Source: a virus
Reading direction: 5' to 3' (one strand)
DNA: 39,206 nt
Virus record (IMG/VR): IMGVR_UViG_3300027784_000010
Location: 1 to 39,206 of that record
This document shows positions 22,429-29,408 of this stretch, one piece after another. Below the pieces are notes generated by a model. The model was given only the letters and a program-made list of their open reading frames with translations. It searched no databases and was not told the DNA's origin. Position numbers and translations under genes: made by a program. The first letter of the stretch is position 1; each line of letters opens with the position of its first letter.

Positions 22429-23175
22429 TTATTCCGCTTCTCCTATAATCATTCTTGTATCAGATTCATTTGATAAAAGTATCAATTTCTCATCAGCAAT
22501 ATATACCTGAGAATCTTCGCGATCAAGAAATACATAATGATGTTTAAAAACAGAAAGATCACAATCTTTACCGTCTTTAAGACCATCTTCCTCGAGTAAT
22601 AATAAATTAAATGTTTTACCTTTTGCATAAATACCTTTACCTTTTTTGACAAATGATATTTTTGAATAATCTGAATCAATTCCAAACAAAGAGGAAAGTT
22701 TTGATTGTTCATCTTTAAGCAGTTCAAATTCTACAAATGCATTATCTGTATCTGTTATTTTAGTTAAAAGATCATCTGTAATATAAGTAAACAGTTTAGG
22801 TTGTGCACAAATAAATTCAATTTCAAGTGATGAATTTTTTAGAATTAAATTTGAACCTACATGTTCATCACCCGATTTATTATATTCAACAATTAATTCA
22901 AATTCACTTTCACCAAAAAATTTACACGAAGATGCGAATTTGTCTACATTATAAATACCGATTTTGATGGGATCTTTGATTTCAGAATATTCTGAAAAAA
23001 TTTCATCAAGTGGCATAGAAGAATATTTAACAACACTTTTTTCCGGTGTGTGAGTTTTTGCTTTAATAGAAGTTTCATCCATCTCTAAAAGGAGAGTACT
23101 TTCAATTCCCGAAAATCTTTTTAGGAAATTTATTAATTTTATTGGTTGATTAATTTTAAGTTTTAATGATGACAT
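22429..23175 (-). CDS. Sliding clamp (T4 gp45-like)
   Basis: 248 residues, near T4 gp45 (228). The trimeric clamp encircles DNA, tethers the polymerase, and in T4 also activates gp55-dependent late transcription. The fold is visible as two similar alpha/beta halves: KLINFLKRFSGIESTLLLEM with IKAKTHTPEKSVVKYSSM at the start, and FELLKDEQSKLSSLFGIDSD with ISFVKKGKGIYAKGKTFNLL later. It ends DTRMIIGEAE. A TGAATATAAAAATTA promoter-like motif lies at 23206-23215. Assignment rests on layout, length and context with polymerase and UvsX genes. Confidence 0.82.
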   Translation of the reverse strand: MSSLKLKINQPIKLINFLKRFSGIESTLLLEMDETSIKAKTHTPEKSVVKYSSMPLDEIFSEYSEIKDPIKIGIYNVDKFASSCKFFGESEFELIVEYNKSGDEHVGSNLILKNSSLEIEFICAQPKLFTYITDDLLTKITDTDNAFVEFELLKDEQSKLSSLFGIDSDYSKISFVKKGKGIYAKGKTFNLLLLEEDGLKDGKDCDLSVFKHHYVFLDREDSQVYIADEKLILLSNESDTRMIIGEAE

Positions 23176-23205
23176 GTTTTAATTTTTTGATTAGTAATTT
23201 TAATT

Positions 23206-23215
23206 TTTATATTCA
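23206..23215 (-). promoter_or_regulatory. Promoter-like motif upstream of the clamp gene
   Basis: The minus strand reads TGAATATAAAAATTA around these positions, about 30 nt before the ATG. It is a shortened form of the TGAATATATAAA motif seen elsewhere in the window. Confidence 0.35.
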
Positions 23216-23236
23216 TAATTAAATTTTAGTTTCATA

Positions 23237-23815
23237 TTAAATAATTATTTGATCCACAAGACCTAATTTAAGACATTTTTTTGCATCAAAATAAAGATCT
23301 CGTTTTAATATTTCTTTCAATTCTGCTTGTGGAATTTTTGTATACTTTTTGTATAATCTTTGTATATGTTTCATAAATTGTTCAGAATTTGAAAAATCAT
23401 CCTTCATTTCTTCATATTTACCCCAGTTTGCACCGGATAATTGATGTAACAACATATATGAATGTTCCCTAATTACTCTTTTTGTACCTACTATTGATAA
23501 GAACGTCCCTGCACTTGCAGCCAAACCCTCAACAATTGTAATAATTGGAACTATATTTGAAATTCTATTTATTGTATCTACCATTGACATTGCTGATGTT
23601 ATTATACCACCTGGTGAATTGATATGTAACCATATTGGATTGGGTGCTACAGGTTCAAACATTCCATTTACAGAATTTTGCGCGTGTTGTGTTCCTAATT
23701 CTGTTAATATTTTATTAAAATTTAATGCACTTACATCATTAATTTCATCATAAAACCAAAGATGATCGTTATGTACTTTGATATTGCTTCCTGGATTGTT
23801 ATTTTCTTTTGTCAT
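23237..23815 (-). CDS. ClpP-like serine protease
   Basis: 192 residues, the size of ClpP. The first block is WLHINSPGGIITSAMSMVDT (the oxyanion-hole GG). The catalytic Ser is Ser101 in GLAASAGTFLSIVG, the catalytic His is His124 in MLLHQLSG, and the distal acidic residue lies near DLYFDAKKCLKLGLVD. All three catalytic positions are present. Phages use ClpP-like (S14) proteases as prohead proteases or to degrade host factors. Here it lies between clamp and topoisomerase genes, not head genes, so its substrate is uncertain. No Clp ATPase gene is in the window. Confidence 0.9.
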   Translation of the reverse strand: MTKENNNPGSNIKVHNDHLWFYDEINDVSALNFNKILTELGTQHAQNSVNGMFEPVAPNPIWLHINSPGGIITSAMSMVDTINRISNIVPIITIVEGLAASAGTFLSIVGTKRVIREHSYMLLHQLSGANWGKYEEMKDDFSNSEQFMKHIQRLYKKYTKIPQAELKEILKRDLYFDAKKCLKLGLVDQIII

Positions 23816-23840
23816 ATTTTAGATTTAAAAATTAATAAAT

Positions 23841-24236
23841 TTATTTTTCCTCTGATGTTTCTTTTTCAATTTTCAATTCTTCCTTCACAAATTTATCTAC
23901 AATATATTCAATATCTACATAAGATAAGTATGATTTTATTGTTTCAGACCTGTTAAAATTTTGTTTTTTATCTGATTTAAAAATAGATATACACTCACTT
24001 CCACCATATATTTGATGTTGTAATGCAATAAAATAATGATTACTATCATTTAATCTAAAAAGCCACCCGTGATTTCTGGTGTCCGTTTTTATAGGTTCAA
24101 CAAATTCATAAGGTTTTGTTTTGTTATCAAATGTTGGGTTTTCATTTTTTTCGCGAATCTCATCCCATATTCGTGGTGGAACATTTCCACTATCAAATTG
24201 TCTTGCTGTTACAATTTTTTCTGCTTTTGTTTCCAT
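23841..24236 (-). CDS. Unknown 131-residue protein
   Basis: Not recognised. Features: KIVTARQFDSGNVPPRIWDE, then the beta-rich HGWLFRLNDSNHYFIALQHQ and YGGSECISIFKSD, and a charged C-terminal helix ending EKETSEEK. It is soluble, with no membrane segment or Cys cluster. It lies 25 nt before the protease gene and 28 nt after the topoisomerase fragment, in a continuous minus-strand run. Confidence 0.5.
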   Translation of the reverse strand: METKAEKIVTARQFDSGNVPPRIWDEIREKNENPTFDNKTKPYEFVEPIKTDTRNHGWLFRLNDSNHYFIALQHQIYGGSECISIFKSDKKQNFNRSETIKSYLSYVDIEYIVDKFVKEELKIEKETSEEK

Positions 24237-24264
24237 ATCAAAAATTTAGTTTATATTTAATTAT

Positions 24265-25569
24265 TTAGTTTTCTATTTCTTCTTCCTCATCTTCAAAATC
24301 TGGTATATCAATATTTTCACCTTTAAAAAATTCTATCCCATCAATATCATCAATATCATCAAGCAAATCCTTTGATGCTTTATTTTTGATACCTTTACCA
24401 GATGTAGTATCTTTTGTTGATTCAAATATCTTTTTAAAATTGTTTAAAGTTTTATTTTTTTCTTTTTTCTCTTTCTCAAGTTCCTTTATTTTTTCTGCTA
24501 CTCGTTTCAATTCATCTTCATTAAGAAATCTTAATAATAAATTATTTAATTTTGTTGCAATTTTTTTTTCATATTTCTCAAGAAAAGAATCAATGTCTTT
24601 TTCCGTTCTTTTCTTTAATAACATAAATTCTAAATATTTCTTTTTTGCTTTATTATAATCCAATTCAAAACAAATTTCATTATAAAAATATTCAGCTCTT
24701 TTAAAATCAATCTGAGCAACTCTATATTTAAAATCTAAAATATAATCTTCTATCTTATCATATTGAATTACAACACCGTCCTTAATAAAAACAGGTGTTT
24801 CGGTTACCAACATTTTTGTGGCTTTGTATAAAATATTTTTAAAGTGCTCCCATTCTTTATCTTGTCCTTTAAAATTTATTTTTATATCAATTTCAAATGA
24901 TGAATTGTTTTTAATTTTAAAATTACCTTCATGATCTTCAATTATTTTATTTAATTTTTTAAGAAATTTTTCATATTTCATCATAGGTGGTAAATCAGTA
25001 ATATGTACAAATTTTAATTTGTCGTCATATTCAAATTTACCTTCGATTAGCCAAGTCTTGTCGAAATTTTGATATTTTTTTATTTTTCCTTTGAAATTTT
25101 TAAAATAAGGTTTAATATTTTTTATTTTTCCATTTAAAAATTTTTCTACATCTTTAATATTTCTGGGTAATATAAATGATTTATACCCAACACCAATTCC
25201 GGTGATAAGTGTTGTTAATCCAATAGGTAAATTTATATATAAAGGTTGCCAATTACCTTCTTCATTTTTTGAATTTAAAAAAGAATTTTCTTTAATGATT
25301 TTTGAATAATCAGGATTTATTTTAATAGATGTATATCTTGGTGCAGCAGCAGTTTCTTTAACAACCGAGCCAAAAAAACCATCGCCTTCAAGTAAAGAAT
25401 CAGCACAATTGACAGGTTTTGCTAATTTATTTATTGCACCCTTTAAAGAAGAGTTATGAGACAATATTTTACTCTTACCTACAAAAAAACATGATGTTTT
25501 ATCAACAGTTATATCATATAATTTTACAGGTTCTTTTAATTTTTTATTTTTTATTGATTTTATTTTCAT
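24265..25569 (-). CDS. C-intein fused to the C-terminal part of topoisomerase II cleavage subunit (gp52/GyrA-like)
   Basis: The start is taken at the ATG MKIKSIKNKK (25569); the longer frame to 25605 begins with TTG. Residues 1-39 are a C-intein, LYDITVDKTSCFFVG...KILSHN, before +1 Ser. The C-extein begins SSLKGAINKLAKPVNCADSL, includes the catalytic-Tyr motif AAAPRYTSIKI, and continues through tower and coiled-coil regions to an acidic tail (DFEDEEEEIEN). With the 75-residue N-extein the product is about 470 residues against 442 for T4 gp52. Its 5' end overlaps the HNH gene by 26 nt. Confidence 0.9.
   Translation of the reverse strand: MKIKSIKNKKLKEPVKLYDITVDKTSCFFVGKSKILSHNSSLKGAINKLAKPVNCADSLLEGDGFFGSVVKETAAAPRYTSIKINPDYSKIIKENSFLNSKNEEGNWQPLYINLPIGLTTLITGIGVGYKSFILPRNIKDVEKFLNGKIKNIKPYFKNFKGKIKKYQNFDKTWLIEGKFEYDDKLKFVHITDLPPMMKYEKFLKKLNKIIEDHEGNFKIKNNSSFEIDIKINFKGQDKEWEHFKNILYKATKMLVTETPVFIKDGVVIQYDKIEDYILDFKYRVAQIDFKRAEYFYNEICFELDYNKAKKKYLEFMLLKKRTEKDIDSFLEKYEKKIATKLNNLLLRFLNEDELKRVAEKIKELEKEKKEKNKTLNNFKKIFESTKDTTSGKGIKNKASKDLLDDIDDIDGIEFFKGENIDIPDFEDEEEEIEN
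25453..25569 (-). other. C-intein of the topoisomerase split intein
   Basis: 39 residues from ATG, ending KILSHN before Ser-Ser-Leu-Lys. The matching N-part at 26408-26704 ends the frame after HHGD, so splicing restores HHGDSSLKG, the conserved DNA-gate motif. Confidence 0.88.
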
Positions 25570-26365
25570 TATATTGTTTATTATATAGTTTAAATAATTC
25601 TTCAATATCTATTGAACATTTTGAATTTTTTGCAGAATTTTCAGATGTTGTTAAAAGTTCTATATTATAAATACTACCTATAATTTTAGGATCTATATTA
25701 TTTAAGAAACCATTTATTGTAGAATATTTATGATCAATTGATAATTTTTCTTTATATGGTACAGTTTTATTATATTTTTTAATTTCATCAAATGTCATTC
25801 CTAAATATTTTTCTCCATATAATCTTATACTATTCATTGTAAAACCCCAAACATTAAATCTATATGCATTTATTTTTGAATTATTGTTAAAATTTTTATC
25901 ACACCATCGATCATAACCGTATTTTATTATAAAATTAAAATGATGTCTTGTTCTCCAATAATAAGATTGACTTATATTTGTATATTCTATATTATCATCT
26001 AATAAACGAGATTTGAATTTTTTTTTAATAGTTTCAATTATTTTTGCTTTCACATTATCACGTTGAAAAACATTTATTATTCCTTCTTCTTTTAACAATC
26101 GATCTTCCCAATCTTTACGTGAACGTGATTCTTTTGAAAAATTATGTTCTGTACCACATGATTTTAACCAAGATTGTTTTTTCAATTGGGTTGCACATTC
26201 TTTCGAACATGTAGATCCTTGATTATAGTGTCTTTTTCCACATCTTAGACAATCCTTTTCTTGTTTTCTACATACTGAACATAATGTAACATAACGTTCT
26301 TTATTTTCATTTTTCTTATATGGTCTAAAATTTCTATTGCATATTTTACATTTGTACTTTCCCAT
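25544..26365 (-). CDS. HNH homing endonuclease in the topoisomerase break
   Basis: The start is taken at MGKYKCKICNRNF; an upstream TTG would add 8 residues. The N-terminus has three zinc-binding clusters (CKICN; CSVCRKQEKDCLRCGKRH; CSKECA). The middle is basic and helical. The C-terminal nuclease domain is SIDHKYSTINGFLNNIDPKI, then a NIELLTTSENSAKNSK block: the DH...N...N/K pattern of phage HNH homing enzymes. It sits exactly between the N- and C-intein genes of the topoisomerase and overlaps the C-part by 26 nt. TGATATATAAAATA, a late-promoter-like motif, precedes it. It probably spreads the fractured allele. Confidence 0.82.
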   Translation of the reverse strand: MGKYKCKICNRNFRPYKKNENKERYVTLCSVCRKQEKDCLRCGKRHYNQGSTCSKECATQLKKQSWLKSCGTEHNFSKESRSRKDWEDRLLKEEGIINVFQRDNVKAKIIETIKKKFKSRLLDDNIEYTNISQSYYWRTRHHFNFIIKYGYDRWCDKNFNNNSKINAYRFNVWGFTMNSIRLYGEKYLGMTFDEIKKYNKTVPYKEKLSIDHKYSTINGFLNNIDPKIIGSIYNIELLTTSENSAKNSKCSIDIEELFKLYNKQYNENKINKK

Positions 26366-26404
26366 GATAATAACTATTTTATATATCAAAAATAAAATAA
26401 TTAT

Positions 26405-26929
26405 TTAGATATTTAAAATATCATCAGTTTCTAAAAGTTCTTCAGCTTTCACCCAACCACGTTGTGTATACCATGGATGATTTTTTGAACATCTTAGAAT
26501 TTCACCATTTTCCATTTCAATTTCTATTATCTCGTCAGTTGTTTGTCCAATTCTTGGAGAATGACCTATTGCATTTATTTGTTGTTTGTTATTTATATCA
26601 TATGATGATAATGATAATTTCGCATTTTTATAATTTTTATACCATTCTCCAATTGTTATTTTTGATCCATCTGCAAGATTGATGAGTGAATTTTCTTCAA
26701 GACAATCGCCGTGGTGGTACCCATCCTTTATACATTCACCCATTAATGATAATGTTTTATCAAATGTTGATTTTGAGTTTAGCATTATCAATCTTTGCAC
26801 ATTAGTTAAACTGTCATACCAATTTGGAATTCCTCTATTTTCTAAAACATATAAAGCATAATTTCTAAAATTAACATCAATATGTCTTGATATTGGTAAT
26901 CTTATTATTTTTGTTCTTTTTCTTTTCAT
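26405..26929 (-). CDS. N-terminal part of topoisomerase II cleavage subunit (gp52/GyrA-like) fused to an N-intein
   Basis: 174 residues. Residues 1-75 are the N-extein: ISRHIDVNFRNYALYVLENR, RGIPNWYDSLTNVQRLIM (the 'RAIP...DGL.PVQR' equivalent of GyrA) and CIKDGYHHGD. Residues 76-174 are a 99-residue N-intein: CLEENSLINLADGSK (block A) and ILRCSKNHPWYT (block B). The partner is at 24265-25569. Only 34 nt separate it from the ATPase subunit gene, so both subunits are co-transcribed. The two-subunit topoisomerase is used in T4 for replication initiation and fork relief. Confidence 0.92.
   Translation of the reverse strand: MKRKRTKIIRLPISRHIDVNFRNYALYVLENRGIPNWYDSLTNVQRLIMLNSKSTFDKTLSLMGECIKDGYHHGDCLEENSLINLADGSKITIGEWYKNYKNAKLSLSSYDINNKQQINAIGHSPRIGQTTDEIIEIEMENGEILRCSKNHPWYTQRGWVKAEELLETDDILNI
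26408..26704 (-). other. N-intein of the topoisomerase split intein
   Basis: 99 residues starting with Cys76, carrying blocks A and B (His in SKNHPW). Canonical split size. Confidence 0.9.
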
Positions 26930-26963
26930 AATTTAATAAAATATTATAAATTTGATTATCATT

Positions 26964-28790
26964 TTATATAGTTCCTTCTAACCATTTTTTACGATATAAT
27001 GATACACCATCAAAACTCATCCATAAAAACTTTTTAGCTGATCTATCTGCATAAATTCTATAACAATCTCTTTTTTTCATTATAAAATCCCAATCTCTAA
27101 TTGCTAGTGATCCTAATCCTTTTAAGTAACGAACATTTGAATATTTATCAGTTGTTGAATTTGTGTATTCTGAAAATTCTTTTGATGAATAAAAATATTT
27201 ACGATCTTTATTAACATCAACACTAACAAGAGGTGTAATTAAAATAAATAATTTATCATGGTCAATTATAAATTTAAACCATTTATAAAATAAATTAATT
27301 AATAAAGATGCAATATGACCAATTCCATCAGGATCCCAGTCGGTTGCAATTATTATTTTATCATAGTCACATTTTGTTGATTTTTTCAAATCAAGACCCA
27401 GTATATTAATTAAATCAACAATTTCTGAGTTTTTTGATAAATCTCCAATTGTTTTAGCATTTTTGATTTTACCTTTCAAACGATATATACCATCACTTTC
27501 AGTATTTCTTTTTTGCATCAACCCTCCCATAGCAGAATCACCTTCGACTATAAAAAACGTTCCTTTTCTTTCAGAAGGTGGCACATATTTGTCTGAAATA
27601 ATTTTTTTAGATGTTGATCTCACTGCCTTTTTAAGACTTTGTATTTCCTCACTCTTAACACGTTCTTTAATTTTCTGAGACAGTCTTTTAAAAAGATCAG
27701 TTTTTTTGAAGTTTCTTTTGATTTGTTTTAAAAAATATTTTTCTAAAATTGGTTCTATTTCCCATCTACCAACTGCTAATCTTATTTTACTTTGATCACC
27801 AAATCTCACATATTTGGGTGAGATGTTAATAACTAAAAATACACTATAATATATATGAGAATGTTTATAATCAAAAAGCTCGTTTAAACTATCCTGAATT
27901 ATTGTTTGATGTATTCCCGAACAAAGTGCAGTATTAATAAAACTTGTATGTTTTGTATCACTATTTTTTCTTTCCCAAACAACCAATGTTCCAATTTTTG
28001 AATCTAATAAAAAACAATCATCTGGAATAAATTGTTTATTTAAATTCAATTTAATGTCGTCAAAATAAACTTCAAAATTTACTTTGGATAAAATGGGATC
28101 ATTTTTTCTAATAAATTCCTTAAAAATCATTAATGCTTCAATATATTCAAAATCCCATTTACATTTTTTAAATTTATCTTTACGTGGTATAAAAGAAATC
28201 TTCGTTCCTGTTTTTTCTTTTGCTTTTCTCTTTTCTTCAATTTTTTCAACGGTTTTAAATTGATGCCATTTTTGTTTATAGTTATGAGTTTTATTTACAG
28301 TATGAATTTCAAATTCATCAGAAAGCATATTAACAACCGATGCACCTATACCATGTGTTCCCAATACACTATTTTCAATTTCATTATTTTTAAAGTTTGA
28401 ACCTGCACGTAATATTGATAATGCAGTTTCAATATTATTCTTTTTTGTTTTTTTATTTTTTTCTGTTCCCTTTAAAAAACCCTCACCGGAATCTGATACT
28501 GTTACTTTATTTGTTTTACTATCAAAACAAATCTTTATTTCTGACATTTTACCATTTAATCTTTTTGCTTCATCGAATGAATTGTCAAGAATTTCATTCA
28601 TTAATTTATAAAAGCCTAATGATATAGGCTTGGTTTTTGTTTCTATTGTTCCGTTTTTTATTACTCTAGTAACTTCATCAGATTCCTCTACTGGCCCGAC
28701 ATATAAATCGGGTCTTAAAAGTACATGCTCAAAATCTGACAAAGCCATTATTTCTTTACTCGGTAAAGTTGCAATTGCTTTTTTCCCCAT
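26964..28790 (-). CDS. Topoisomerase II ATPase subunit (T4 gp39/60-like, GyrB-like)
   Basis: 608 residues. The GHKL ATPase domain shows MNEILDNSFDEAKR (the E..DN motif, about 65-78), VSDSGEGFLKG and GTHGIGASVVNMLSD. The transducer has KYVRFGDQSKIRLAVG. The TOPRIM part has FIVEGDSAMGGLMQKRN and IIIATDWDPDGIGHIASLL with the metal-binding DxD. In T4 this subunit is encoded in two genes (39 and 60); here it is one. It is directly followed by the split cleavage subunit. A 55-nt gap precedes it with no clear terminator. Confidence 0.94.
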   Translation of the reverse strand: MGKKAIATLPSKEIMALSDFEHVLLRPDLYVGPVEESDEVTRVIKNGTIETKTKPISLGFYKLMNEILDNSFDEAKRLNGKMSEIKICFDSKTNKVTVSDSGEGFLKGTEKNKKTKKNNIETALSILRAGSNFKNNEIENSVLGTHGIGASVVNMLSDEFEIHTVNKTHNYKQKWHQFKTVEKIEEKRKAKEKTGTKISFIPRKDKFKKCKWDFEYIEALMIFKEFIRKNDPILSKVNFEVYFDDIKLNLNKQFIPDDCFLLDSKIGTLVVWERKNSDTKHTSFINTALCSGIHQTIIQDSLNELFDYKHSHIYYSVFLVINISPKYVRFGDQSKIRLAVGRWEIEPILEKYFLKQIKRNFKKTDLFKRLSQKIKERVKSEEIQSLKKAVRSTSKKIISDKYVPPSERKGTFFIVEGDSAMGGLMQKRNTESDGIYRLKGKIKNAKTIGDLSKNSEIVDLINILGLDLKKSTKCDYDKIIIATDWDPDGIGHIASLLINLFYKWFKFIIDHDKLFILITPLVSVDVNKDRKYFYSSKEFSEYTNSTTDKYSNVRYLKGLGSLAIRDWDFIMKKRDCYRIYADRSAKKFLWMSFDGVSLYRKKWLEGTI

Positions 28791-28845
28791 GAATTAAATT
28801 TGATTTTAATATTTTATACAAGAAAATGATATAGTTTTGTTTTAA

Positions 28846-29259
28846 TCAATCATTAGATGACTCTATCAATTCTTTTGTTACTTGTATATATAATTTTATT
28901 ATTTGTGGATTTATCCATTCTACAAAGTCTTTATTTTTTTGCATTTTATATATATAATCTAAACATTCTTTATTTCCCACCTGAAGATCAGTTTTTCTTA
29001 TTTCAATTGAAGGCCCTGTTGAATCCAAAATTCTTCTAGCATCTTGTCTTGCTTGAAAATGAGCTACATAAGGATGTTTAACATTTTCATAACTATATGT
29101 ATCTTTGGTCATTAAAACATTCATAGCATCTCTAGTATAATTATCAATAAATTCTTCTTCTTCTTTTTGTGACAATTGTTTTTGTTTATTTTTCCATTTA
29201 AAATGTACCCAACCCATTGCACCAGGTATCATTGCATAAAAAGAATCTTGTTGTTTCAT
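28846..29259 (-). CDS. Unknown 137-residue protein
   Basis: Not recognised. Begins MKQQDSFYAMIPGAMGWVHF, then a basic region, FIDNYTRDAMNVLMTKDTY, HFQARQDARRILDSTGPSI and a C-terminal helix ending ELIESSND. It is probably soluble and helical. It is preceded by an AT-rich TATATAAATTT promoter-like stretch and lies between the ligase and topoisomerase genes. Confidence 0.5.
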   Translation of the reverse strand: MKQQDSFYAMIPGAMGWVHFKWKNKQKQLSQKEEEEFIDNYTRDAMNVLMTKDTYSYENVKHPYVAHFQARQDARRILDSTGPSIEIRKTDLQVGNKECLDYIYKMQKNKDFVEWINPQIIKLYIQVTKELIESSND

Positions 29260-29408
29260 ATTGTAGTTTTCTGTTTTTAAATAAATTTATATAAATTTCA
29301 TCATTTTTATTTTTTGATGTATTATATTGATGATACATAAACCTGTTTGTCTTTCTTATTTAATATTTTTAAAAGTGCCTTAAATTCATCATCATTTTCG
29401 TTAACATT

